A stretch of 7,930 nt of DNA from an uncultured Flammeovirgaceae bacterium. Its GTDB lineage: Bacteria > Bacteroidota > Bacteroidia > Cytophagales > Cyclobacteriaceae. The stretch spans positions 1-7,930 of the forward strand of contig CAMPJM010000172.1 of the NCBI GenBank assembly GCA_946886805.1. The letters are read 5' to 3'. The notes under the pieces were generated by a model, which saw nothing but the letters and a program-made list of their open reading frames with translations, did no database searches and was not told where the DNA came from. Position 1 is the stretch's first letter. Every line of letters starts with the position of its first letter. A program made the translations under genes and the position numbers. Below are positions 1 to 7,558 of this stretch, piece after piece.

Positions 1-2075
1 TCTGTTTTCAACGCTCTGAGTTTTGCAGTCCATTTAGCGGGTTCCCAATAACTTACTCTCGGGTCATTTAAGCCCGCTGTGATTAGCATGTGAGGATAAT
101 CCTGGGCTTTTACATTTTCATAAGGTGAATAGGATAAAATATAATCAAAATAGACCTTTTCGTTAGGATTTCCCCATTCCTCGTACTCGGTGATAGTTAA
201 TGGTAAATTTGGATCGCTCATGGTATTTATGACATCAACAAAAGGGACATGGGCAACGAGGGCTTTAAAAAGACCGGGTTTCATATTTGCAACGGCTCCG
301 ATTAATAGACCTCCGGCACTACCACCCATTGCTACCAAATTTTCTTTATTAGTATATTTCTCGTCTTGGAGGTGTTGCGCGCAAGCTATAAAATCGGTGA
401 ACGTATTCTTTTTATTTAACAGTTTGCCATCTAAATACCATTGTTCTCCCAAGTCGCCACTTCCGCGGATATGGGCAATAGCAAAAATAAAGCCCCTGTC
501 CAATAAACTTAATCTGTTCGGGTTGAATGTAGGCTCGGTAGTGACACCGTAAGCCCCATAGCCATACAGGTATAGTGGGTTCCGTCCGTCTTTTTTAATG
601 CCTTTTTTATAAACCAAAGAAATAGGTATGGCTGTACCATCTTTAGCAGTAGCAAAAATTCTTTCAGAAGTATAATTCTTAGCGTCATATCCGCCCACCA
701 CTTCTTCGGTTTTTAATATTGTTTGCTTTTGCAAAGCCATATCATAATCGATAATTTGCTTTGGTTTAACGAGGGAAGAATACGAGAACCTCAAAGTATT
801 GCTATTGAAATCGGGGCTTTCAACCTTTGCGATGCTATAAGTAGGGTCTTCAAAAGAAACAGAATGGGGTAGAGAGTTATCTAAAGGAAGTATTTCAATT
901 TGTCTAAGGCCGTCAACACGTTTGGTTACTGCAAGATAATTTTTGAATTCCTCCAGGTTTTCAATCGTGATATTGGGCTTTCCGGCTATAACTTCCTGCC
1001 AATGGTTCATTTCCGTGGCATGAAAAGTAGCTTTCATAACCTTATAGCCTACCGCATTTTGATTGGTGAGGATGTAAAAAACATCATCGTGCGGATAAAC
1101 GGAATATTTCACATCTGCAATACGGGGGGTGATTATGGTATAATCCTTATTAGGATTGTTTGCATCTAAATATAAAACCTCCGAAGTTGTTTTGCTTGTG
1201 AGATTGATCAAAACAAACTGGTTGTTTTTAGATTTTTGAACGCTCAGAAAAAAACGATCGTCTTCTTCATGGTAGACCATTTTATCTTCCAAATAAGTAC
1301 TTCCGATTTTATGGAGGAATAGTTTATAAGGTCTATAGGCCTCATCGCGGGTAGAGTAAAATAATGTCTGATTATCATTTGCCCAAGCCAACGCATAAGA
1401 CAAGCCACCTATAGGTTCCTCAATCAGTTCCCTTGTTATCAGGCTCTTTACGTAGAGGGTGAAATTTTCATTCCCAACAGTATCTGATGTATAGGCTATC
1501 ATCTGATGATCAGGACTGATTTCTAAACTTCCCAATGAAAAAAAAGATTGACCTTCTGCCAAAACGTTGACGTCTAAAATAATTTCCTCCTCAGCATTTA
1601 AGCTGCCTTTTTTTCTGCAATAGATCGTGTATTGTTTGTCTTTTTCTGTCCGCTGGTAATAGTAGTAGTCATCTTCTTTTATAGGTACAGTGCTGTCTTC
1701 ATCTTTTATTCTTCCCTTGAGCTCTTTAAAAAGAAGCTGTTGAAAAGGCTCCGTATCCTTCATTACCTTTTCGGTATATTCATTCTCCTCTTTCAGATAG
1801 GCAATAACTTCTGGATTTTCTTTATCGCGTAACCAAAAATAATTGTCTCTGATAATTGTATCATTAAAGGTTGCTGAATGGTTATTGATGGTGGCTACCG
1901 GAGGTTTTATGGATTCCTTAATTTCAGCTTTTTTTTCTTGTTTCGGACTGCAACCATTCATGCTAATTAAAAGAAAGAGGATTAAAGATATGAAATAAAC
2001 TGAACCATTTTCAAACATAAGTCGGTTTACAGAACTTTTGAGCGAGGTTTTGTAATGATGAAATTGCTCTATCAT
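1..2075 (-). CDS. ptrB: Oligopeptidase B-like S9A serine peptidase, predicted lipoprotein (C-terminus cut off by window edge)
   Basis: Prolyl oligopeptidase family enzyme expected to cut short peptides after basic residues. The frame is open from 2075 to base 1, about 691 codons. In residue numbers from the 2075 start, the C-terminal hydrolase domain shows YGYGAYG (about 503-509), RGSGDLGEQWY (537-547), the nucleophile motif GGSAGG with Ser586, TEYEEWGNP with Glu630 and Glu632, and AGLNDPRVSYWEPAKW with catalytic Asp671. The Ser-to-Asp spacing of 85 and the two Glu at +44 and +46 match E. coli oligopeptidase B, where that acidic pair sets basic P1 specificity. The catalytic His, expected near residue 706, lies outside the window. 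The N-terminal half should be the beta-propeller. A hydrophobic stretch ending ISMNGC (Cys42) looks like a lipoprotein signal, so the enzyme is probably exported, unlike cytosolic enterobacterial PtrB. Start: ATG at 2075 overlaps the xseB stop, has GGAAG upstream and supplies a Lys/Arg-rich n-region. ATG at 2018 is the alternative; its n-region is acidic and lacks a ribosome site. Confidence 0.92.
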   Translation of the reverse strand, partial: MIEQFHHYKTSLKSSVNRLMFENGSVYFISLILFLLISMNGCSPKQEKKAEIKESIKPPVATINNHSATFNDTIIRDNYFWLRDKENPEVIAYLKEENEYTEKVMKDTEPFQQLLFKELKGRIKDEDSTVPIKEDDYYYYQRTEKDKQYTIYCRKKGSLNAEEEIILDVNVLAEGQSFFSLGSLEISPDHQMIAYTSDTVGNENFTLYVKSLITRELIEEPIGGLSYALAWANDNQTLFYSTRDEAYRPYKLFLHKIGSTYLEDKMVYHEEDDRFFLSVQKSKNNQFVLINLTSKTTSEVLYLDANNPNKDYTIITPRIADVKYSVYPHDDVFYILTNQNAVGYKVMKATFHATEMNHWQEVIAGKPNITIENLEEFKNYLAVTKRVDGLRQIEILPLDNSLPHSVSFEDPTYSIAKVESPDFNSNTLRFSYSSLVKPKQIIDYDMALQKQTILKTEEVVGGYDAKNYTSERIFATAKDGTAIPISLVYKKGIKKDGRNPLYLYGYGAYGVTTEPTFNPNRLSLLDRGFIFAIAHIRGSGDLGEQWYLDGKLLNKKNTFTDFIACAQHLQDEKYTNKENLVAMGGSAGGLLIGAVANMKPGLFKALVAHVPFVDVINTMSDPNLPLTITEYEEWGNPNEKVYFDYILSYSPYENVKAQDYPHMLITAGLNDPRVSYWEPAKWTAKLRALKT

Positions 2076-2275
2076 TTTTCTTCCATTTGATTCAGTACCT
2101 GATCGAGATCTTGCTCTGTCTCCCGAAGTTGCTTTTTGCAGGCAGTTATTAAACCGGTAGCAGTTTTTATCAGCGATGATAGTTCATCCACATCAGGCTC
2201 TTCATGCTCTATTTTGTAAACAATGTCATTTAATTGGACCATTGCTTCTTTATAACTAAACTTCTTTTTTGACAT
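2072..2275 (-). CDS. xseB: Exodeoxyribonuclease VII small subunit
   Basis: This 67-residue protein is the small subunit that binds several-fold to XseA to form exodeoxyribonuclease VII, a cytoplasmic nuclease degrading single-stranded DNA from either end to short oligonucleotides in repair and recombination. The sequence shows the family pattern: FSYKEAMVQLNDIVYKIE (the usual form is F.E.L..L..IV..LE), then helical acidic and Leu-rich stretches (VDELSSLIKTATGLITACKKQL) and a charged tail. It is slightly shorter than the roughly 80-residue E. coli protein, as expected for this family. The start lies 20 bases inside the end of xseA, which strongly supports the pairing and suggests coupled translation; its stop in turn overlaps the ATG of the downstream peptidase. 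AGAAG lies immediately before the start, too close to be a good ribosome site. No domain is missing. Confidence 0.93.
   Translation of the reverse strand: MSKKKFSYKEAMVQLNDIVYKIEHEEPDVDELSSLIKTATGLITACKKQLRETEQDLDQVLNQMEEK
2080..2084 (-). promoter_or_regulatory. Possible ribosome binding site deciding the peptidase start
   Basis: GGAAG lies four bases before the ATG at 2075, inside the last codons of xseB. The ATG shares bases with the xseB stop (ATGA), a usual arrangement for translational coupling. The alternative ATG at 2018 is preceded by AACCGACTT, with no purine-rich site. Many Bacteroidota genes lack a Shine-Dalgarno site, so this supports the upstream start without proving it. Confidence 0.45.
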
Positions 2276-3578
2276 CTTCTATTATTGCTGTTTTTGTAAT
2301 AATACTTTCTATTGACATGGTGGCACTCTTGGTCACCAAAATTTCATTCAGGCCAACCTGGGCATCTTTGAGTAATTTATCTTGAATATAAGAAATGGTA
2401 TATCCTTTCTTTAATATTGCCTCCGGATTGCTCAATTTCAAAGTGTTCTTAATATATAATAATTTTTGATTTTCGTCCCTAAAATAATTCTTGCAGAGGT
2501 TTTTTAAATTCGCCTCCAAGTGTTTTATCAATCCATGTTGCGTTTGTAGGTTCTTTTTGGCAAATATTTGCAGCTTAAGCTCGTTTTGCGAAAGTGTAAT
2601 TCTTTGTTTCTCCCAATACCTGGCCTTATAACTAAGTATAGCGTTGGTGATTTTTTCTAACCTATATTTTTGATCCGTACAATAATTTTTTGTTATAATA
2701 TTAGCCTTTCTTAATAAAAATTCAAGCTTTTGCTCAAAATTATAAACTCTGGAAATTAGAAATGCCGAAACAGCGGTAGGGGTTTTTAGCTTTTCATGCG
2801 CTACAAGATCTATCACTGATTCATCTCTTTCATGTCCTATTCCGGTCAGGATGGGGATGGGAAATTGAGCAACATGAGAGGCTAAGTCATAATCATCAAA
2901 ACAATCCATATCGGTTTGTGCCCCACCACCTCTAATAATAGCTACAATGTCATAGTCGTCGATCCTATCATTTATTTTGTATAAAGCTTTCACAATTGAT
3001 TTTGCGGCTTCTTTCCCCTGCATATCCGCCTGAAAAAGTTTTGCGGTAAACTTATAGCCATATTCGTTATCGATAAGTTGGTGCATGAAATCACCATATC
3101 CTGCGGCTGATTTTGAACTGATAATGGCTATCCGCTGCGGCACGTCTGGCAGCTCCAGCATTTTGTTCATTTCAAAAATGCCATCTACTATCAGTTTGTC
3201 TATTATTTCCTGTTTTCTTCGAGCTCTTTCTCCAAGGGTAAAATTAGGGTCAATATCTTTGATGTTGGCACTAAGTCCAAAAAGTTCGTGGAATTCGATG
3301 CTTATATTGGCAAGGATTTTCATGCCTGGCCTAAGATTTTCTCCCGTAATACTTTTAAACCACCCGTTGATATTTCTATAGTTCGTTGCCCAGATAGTTG
3401 CCCTTAGTTTGGCTTGTAAAAGGTCTCCTTCTTTTTCTATTAATTCCAGATAACAATGACCTTTCTGAGTAGTTCTTAATTCACTTATTTCTGCAACCAC
3501 CCAGTAGGAGGGTTCCAATTGGGAATTTAAAAGTTCCTTTAAATGAAGATTAAGCTCTAGAAGAGAAATGAACTGCAT
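2256..3578 (-). CDS. xseA: Exodeoxyribonuclease VII large subunit
   Basis: Catalytic subunit of exodeoxyribonuclease VII, a metal-independent exonuclease for single-stranded DNA that works with XseB in the cytoplasm. The 440 residues are close to the 456 of E. coli XseA and the domains are complete. The N-terminal OB-fold for DNA binding covers about residues 1-105 (VVAEISEL at 27-34, GHCYLEL at 40-46). The catalytic domain follows from about 120, with RIAIISS near 149-155, the signature RGGGAQTDMDCFDD at 216-229, GIGHERD at 246-252 and LKTPTAVSAF at 264-273. A charged coiled-coil region runs over about 280-380, and the conserved C-terminal element NPEAILKKGYTI is at 384-395. ATG at 3578 gives the N-terminus expected for the family (ISLLELN). 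It is the first gene of the leftward cluster and overlaps xseB by 20 bases. It is transcribed away from the subtilase gene, sharing a 118-base promoter region. Confidence 0.96.
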   Translation of the reverse strand: MQFISLLELNLHLKELLNSQLEPSYWVVAEISELRTTQKGHCYLELIEKEGDLLQAKLRATIWATNYRNINGWFKSITGENLRPGMKILANISIEFHELFGLSANIKDIDPNFTLGERARRKQEIIDKLIVDGIFEMNKMLELPDVPQRIAIISSKSAAGYGDFMHQLIDNEYGYKFTAKLFQADMQGKEAAKSIVKALYKINDRIDDYDIVAIIRGGGAQTDMDCFDDYDLASHVAQFPIPILTGIGHERDESVIDLVAHEKLKTPTAVSAFLISRVYNFEQKLEFLLRKANIITKNYCTDQKYRLEKITNAILSYKARYWEKQRITLSQNELKLQIFAKKNLQTQHGLIKHLEANLKNLCKNYFRDENQKLLYIKNTLKLSNPEAILKKGYTISYIQDKLLKDAQVGLNEILVTKSATMSIESIITKTAIIEDVKKEV

Positions 3579-3582
3579 AGCA

Positions 3583-3590
3583 CAAAGTTA
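3583..3590 (-). promoter_or_regulatory. Candidate Bacteroidota -7 promoter element for xseA
   Basis: On the minus strand TAACTTTG matches the phylum's -7 consensus TAnnTTTG exactly. It ends four bases before the xseA ATG, so transcription would begin at or just before the start codon and the mRNA would be nearly leaderless. No TTG or TTTG is visible at the right distance for a -33 element, so this may be a chance match in AT-rich DNA. Confidence 0.3.
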
Positions 3591-3655
3591 GGAAAAGAAA
3601 AGATAATGGGGCCACTTTTAGAGAAGATGATATATCTATCCTATATCCGCTGTAA

Positions 3656-3678
3656 ATATTTTCCTGACAAGAAAATAT
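3656..3678. repeat. Perfect 8-bp inverted repeat upstream of the subtilase start
   Basis: ATATTTTC and GAAAATAT form a perfect 8-bp stem around the 7-base loop CTGACAA, ending 18 bases before the subtilase ATG. It could be an operator for a dimeric regulator or a hairpin in the mRNA leader. The stem has only one G-C pair, so an RNA hairpin would be weak, and a protein-binding site seems somewhat more likely. Confidence 0.45.
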
Positions 3679-3696
3679 ATTTAAATTGCATCTACT

Positions 3697-6600
3697 ATGA
3701 ACCAAAATATGATTAAATATTTTTTTTATTCTGCCATTGTTCTCTTCTTTTTTGAAAGCCAACGGGTTTACGGGCAATATCAAAATCAAATAAATCGAAG
3801 GCCTGCACAGCTAAATTCTGGTTGGCGGCTACCACAACCACAAAACAACCCCGCTAGTCATACAATTTCTGTTAAAAAGCGGGAGTCAGATGAACCTCAA
3901 TCACTAAACAAGGCGGTTTCCAAAAACAAATTTTTTAAACAGGGAAAAATTCGGACTACTGATTCTTATCCGGTTTATGAGGAAAGTGAGGTTTTTATTA
4001 AGTTTAAATCAACAGCGGCAGATAAAATTCACTCTGATCGGGCAGGAAGGACAGCTTCCATATCCCTCGACCGTCTTGAGTCAATGATAGATCTGGCCAA
4101 AATTGAGAGGTTGAAAAAAATGTCTCTCAACAGGAAATTTAACAATGTTGGCCGAACCTATAAGGCGATTTTGAAAAAGGGAATGCCTGTGGAGAAAGCG
4201 ATTGAGATCTTAAAGAAATCTCCGGATATAGAATACGTTGAAAAGGTCCCGAAATATTATACGTTACAATCTCCCGACGATCCTTTGTATGCTGATGGTA
4301 GTCAATATGCTTTAAATCTGATCCACGCTATAGAAGCATTTGAACTGTCATCGGGCAATAATGAAGTTTTTGTAGCCATAGTAGACGATGCTTTTTTATA
4401 TGATCACCCTGACCTTATTGATAACGTTGATGTTTCTAAATGTTATGATGTTGCGGACGGTGATGCTGACACAAGACCGCCTTCTTCGGGAACAAATAAA
4501 GCCGGACCTTTCACATTTTCTCACGGTACACACGTAGGAGGTATTGCCGGTGCTGTTACAAATAATGGCTTAGGTGTTGCATCGGTGAGCAATAACAAAA
4601 TTAAACTTTTTGGCATCAAAGCCACCCGTGACGAAACCGATGATACAAGAGACATTGAAAGCGGCTATGAGGGTGTTGTAAAAGCCATAGAAAACGGGGC
4701 AGATGTTATAAACATGTCTTTTGGTGGTGCTGGAGATTCTGATGCATGGCAGGATTTGATAAATGATGCCGCTGCCGATGGTGTTATTTTCGTAGCAGCA
4801 GCAGGAAATGGAAATACTACTGTTAAAAATTACCCGGCCGCTTATGACAATGTTATATCAGTAGCTAATACCGATAGTGAAGATAGAAAAAATTCTACTT
4901 CAAATTATGGAGAATGGATTTCAATTGCTGCTCCTGGAGCAAATATTCTCAGCACAGTAGTAGGGGAGGACGGAACTTCCGGCTCATATGGAATAAATTC
5001 AGGAACTTCTATGTCGTCGCCAATGGTAGCTGGTTTGGTGGGTTTGCTATTGTCAGAAAATAATACTTTGACATACAGTCAGATAGTGTCCATTCTTCAA
5101 TCCACCTCAGATAATATAGATGCCCGCAACCCTGGTTTTGAAGGCAACTTGGGAGCTGGCAGAATCAACGCCTATAATGCAATGCTCGAGGTGACTGGAG
5201 CCAACATGCCACCCGTAGCAGAATTTATCAGTTCAGATCCTGATATTTTTGTGGAACAAACAGTGTCTTTTTCGGCCCAATCACTAGGGAATGGGCTAAC
5301 GTACTCCTGGAATTTTGAAGGTGGAAACCCTGCATCAGCCACTGGAGAAAACGTGGTAGTTACTTTTAACAATGCGGGTACTTTTAATGTAAAACTCACG
5401 GTTTCCGGTAGTTCAGGATCTGATATTGCCACAAGAACCGATTATGTAAAGGTGGTTATTCCCCAAGACTGTGCGATTCTTTCGTACCCCTTAGAGGGAA
5501 ACAGAAGTTTTTATACTTATGAAGACAATGAAACCAAAGAGAATAACGGGCCTGTTGTTGGACAAAATATTTACGGATCTACAAGCTTTGCAAATTTATA
5601 TGATTATCTGCCCGGGAATTATGTAAGTGGGGCGTTATTCGCAATAGGTTTAATAGAAAGCGAAAATCCTCGAAATGCAATTGTGAGCTTTAAAGTTTGG
5701 GAAGAATCCTCAATCGGTAGTTTTCCAGGCAGGGAGTTGGCTAGCAAAGATGTTAGTTACGACGATTTAAAGCTTACCGGACAAAATCAGTCAAAAACAA
5801 ACAGGGCCAGCTACACTGAGATATTCTTTGATAATCCGCCCGCTGTTCCTGCCGAAGGAAGGTTTTATTTGGGTTTTGAAATATATTACGAAGATGGAGA
5901 CACAATTGGTTTTTATACTAATGAAGATGGAGAGGGTAATGGAAATGAATCATTTATGCTTTCAGAGGGGGCTTGGCAGTCATTTTCAGAAATTGAATTT
6001 GATGCGAACATAGAAATGTCTCCTGTTTTGGTGGGCGGTGCATATTTAAATATAAATGCCTTCGTTTCAGAAGGTGGCGCTTGCGTGGGAAATTCCGTTG
6101 CATTTAATACAGATGGTATTCTTCAAAATATAATCGCCTACAAATGGACATTTGAAGGTGGCATTCCCGCTACTTCCACAGATCCTAATCCTATTGTAAA
6201 ATATTCACAGGAGGGCGAATATGAAGCAGAATTGATATTAACAATTGAAGGATGCGAGGAAGCGAGAAAGAAAATGACGAAGGCGGTGAAAATAATAGAT
6301 TGTGACTTAGAACCCAAGGCAGATTTTTTTGCCAATAGATATGTAATTGAAGCGGGCGACTCAGTTCAATTTCTTGAGAATGCCGCAAACGCAACAGGTT
6401 TTTCCTGGACTTTCGAAGGAGGCGAACCTGCAACCTCCGCATTGTTTAACCCCTTCGTGAAATATTCCGAGCCTGGGGTCTACAAAGTAGGTTTGGAGGT
6501 TTCTAATCCATCTGGCGAAGTATCATCTGTTGTTAAAGAAGAATACATTCAGGTTTTTGAGCAAGGGTATTGTAATTTCTCCAATGTAGTATCTAATGTT

Positions 6601-7464
6601 CCTTCTGTCAGTGACCCTACTCTTTATTATGTTGATGATGCTGGGTATATTTCCGGTACAGGGTCCGGAGATCTTGCGAAGGCGGAATTTTTTGACATTG
6701 CTGAAGGTGAAGCTTATATCGATAAATTAGAGATTGTTTTCGGAGTGGCTACCACAAATGACAGTAAAGCAACTGTAGACGTAGTGATATTTGATAACAA
6801 AGGAATAGATAATACAGATGCTTTGGGAGCACCTGGCGAAGCAATAGCCACAAAATCCCTTTTTATTTCCAAAATAGCTGACGACATAGCTGCGGGAGTT
6901 CCAACGGAAATTAATTTTGGGCAACCGGTAAAGGTTGATGGTCCATTTTATGCAGGTATTCTGTTGAAATTTGACAATGAAACAGACTCTGTCGCCATAC
7001 TGTCCACTACAGATGATGAAGTTGAAGATGGTACATCCTGGGAGTTTACTGGTGAAAATGAATGGTATCCCACGAGCAGGCGATGGGAAGCTGGAGAGAG
7101 CCAGGATCCATTGGATATATCATTGTATATCACGGCACATGTAAGAACTCCCAATCAGGAGTTGGAGGATGTGTGCAATCCTCTAAGTGTTGAAAATCCT
7201 GAAGCTTCTGATGCAGTCAAGGTTTATCCGAACCCATTCAGCTTTACTACAACCATTGAATATGAGCTTCAAGCAGCAGCGGATGTTAAACTGGAAATTT
7301 TCAATAGTCTGGGAAGCAGGGTTGATGTTTTAGAAGACTCGTTTAAAGGAAAGGGTGTTCATCAAGTAACCCTCAATGCTGGCAGCTTGCCAAAGGGTTT
7401 GTACATCTATAAACTTAGGATTGGGGATAAGAAGCTGAAAAGCGGCAGGATAATTTTGAATTAG
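3697..7464 (+). CDS. Secreted multidomain subtilisin-like serine protease with T9SS sorting domain
   Basis: S8 endopeptidase of 1255 residues, exported and then secreted or surface-anchored by the type IX system. In order: signal peptide 1-26 (Lys7, hydrophobic YFFYSAIVLFFF, likely cut after VYG); low-complexity linker; inhibitor-type propeptide about 95-187, ending DIEYVEKVP; catalytic domain about 189-498. The triad is Asp230 in VAIVDDAF, His276 in SHGTHVGG and Ser438 in GTSMSSP, with oxyanion Asn371 in AAAGNGN. All key residues are present, but the usual DTG/DSG is DDA. Three PKD domains follow at about 505-588, 783-868 and 873-955, each with a W(N/T)FEGG motif (539-543, 817-821, 904-908 region). 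Two related beta-rich modules lie at about 591-781 and 957-1150. The C-terminal sorting domain is 1171-1255: VYPNPF at 1176-1181, then GLYIYKL and KSGRIILN. ATG at 3697 is used; Met5 is a possible alternative that keeps the signal peptide. The gene appears monocistronic, with no downstream gene in the window. The substrate is unknown. Confidence 0.95.
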   Translation: MNQNMIKYFFYSAIVLFFFESQRVYGQYQNQINRRPAQLNSGWRLPQPQNNPASHTISVKKRESDEPQSLNKAVSKNKFFKQGKIRTTDSYPVYEESEVFIKFKSTAADKIHSDRAGRTASISLDRLESMIDLAKIERLKKMSLNRKFNNVGRTYKAILKKGMPVEKAIEILKKSPDIEYVEKVPKYYTLQSPDDPLYADGSQYALNLIHAIEAFELSSGNNEVFVAIVDDAFLYDHPDLIDNVDVSKCYDVADGDADTRPPSSGTNKAGPFTFSHGTHVGGIAGAVTNNGLGVASVSNNKIKLFGIKATRDETDDTRDIESGYEGVVKAIENGADVINMSFGGAGDSDAWQDLINDAAADGVIFVAAAGNGNTTVKNYPAAYDNVISVANTDSEDRKNSTSNYGEWISIAAPGANILSTVVGEDGTSGSYGINSGTSMSSPMVAGLVGLLLSENNTLTYSQIVSILQSTSDNIDARNPGFEGNLGAGRINAYNAMLEVTGANMPPVAEFISSDPDIFVEQTVSFSAQSLGNGLTYSWNFEGGNPASATGENVVVTFNNAGTFNVKLTVSGSSGSDIATRTDYVKVVIPQDCAILSYPLEGNRSFYTYEDNETKENNGPVVGQNIYGSTSFANLYDYLPGNYVSGALFAIGLIESENPRNAIVSFKVWEESSIGSFPGRELASKDVSYDDLKLTGQNQSKTNRASYTEIFFDNPPAVPAEGRFYLGFEIYYEDGDTIGFYTNEDGEGNGNESFMLSEGAWQSFSEIEFDANIEMSPVLVGGAYLNINAFVSEGGACVGNSVAFNTDGILQNIIAYKWTFEGGIPATSTDPNPIVKYSQEGEYEAELILTIEGCEEARKKMTKAVKIIDCDLEPKADFFANRYVIEAGDSVQFLENAANATGFSWTFEGGEPATSALFNPFVKYSEPGVYKVGLEVSNPSGEVSSVVKEEYIQVFEQGYCNFSNVVSNVPSVSDPTLYYVDDAGYISGTGSGDLAKAEFFDIAEGEAYIDKLEIVFGVATTNDSKATVDVVIFDNKGIDNTDALGAPGEAIATKSLFISKIADDIAAGVPTEINFGQPVKVDGPFYAGILLKFDNETDSVAILSTTDDEVEDGTSWEFTGENEWYPTSRRWEAGESQDPLDISLYITAHVRTPNQELEDVCNPLSVENPEASDAVKVYPNPFSFTTTIEYELQAAADVKLEIFNSLGSRVDVLEDSFKGKGVHQVTLNAGSLPKGLYIYKLRIGDKKLKSGRIILN

Positions 7465-7500
7465 AGATTTTTGAAATACAATTTGGTTCAAGGAATTTGA

Positions 7501-7558
7501 AAGTGTGGCAATCCCTCAAAAAAACCACCGCCCTCGTTTCGGGAGATTGCTGCATCTA
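7501..7558. repeat. 58-base REP-like direct repeat, copy 1
   Basis: It begins AAGTGTGGCAATC and ends GGGAGATTGCTGCATCTA. Aligned without gaps to the copy at 7739-7796, 45 of 58 positions agree by hand count, with both ends best conserved. The ends pair: GCAATC (7508-7513) with GATTGC (7545-7550), extended outward by G-T wobbles and inward past a C-A mismatch. The hairpin follows the subtilase stop and could act as a terminator or mRNA 3' stabiliser. It resembles the intergenic palindromic repeats with GCAATCTC / GAGATTGC common in bacterial genomes. Confidence 0.75.

Larger units (their letters stand above)
3579..3696. promoter_or_regulatory. Divergent intergenic promoter region between xseA and the subtilase
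   Basis: This AT-rich 118-base stretch separates two divergent genes and must carry both promoters. Visible features are the TAACTTTG element facing xseA, an 8-bp palindrome GATATATC at 3629-3636, a second short inverted pair GATATA / TATATC around it, and the hairpin at 3656-3678. TATATTTA at 3676-3683 is a seven-of-eight match to TAnnTTTG facing the subtilase, with no convincing -33 partner. Neither start has a clear ribosome binding site. Confidence 0.5.

Noticed and set aside
190..552. 120-codon plus-strand open frame at the left end
   Set aside because: It lies fully antisense to the conserved catalytic domain of the oligopeptidase, whose family motifs are unmistakable on the other strand.
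2256..2275. Possible programmed frameshift fusing XseA to XseB at a run of six A within their 20-base overlap
   Set aside because: Short gene overlaps are normal for xseAB, six A is a weak slippery run, and the required shift is +1 without any visible stimulator. The separate subunits are full length as they stand.
3550..3789. 79-codon minus-strand open frame across the divergent promoter region
   Set aside because: It overlaps the 5' ends of both xseA and the subtilase, two well-supported genes, and its sequence resembles no known protein; it would occupy the only promoter space available.
4381..4401. Loss of the catalytic Asp in the subtilase
   Set aside because: The DTG motif is changed to DDA, but its first residue, Asp230, remains at the correct place after VAIV, and His, Asn and Ser motifs are intact, so inactivity is not indicated.
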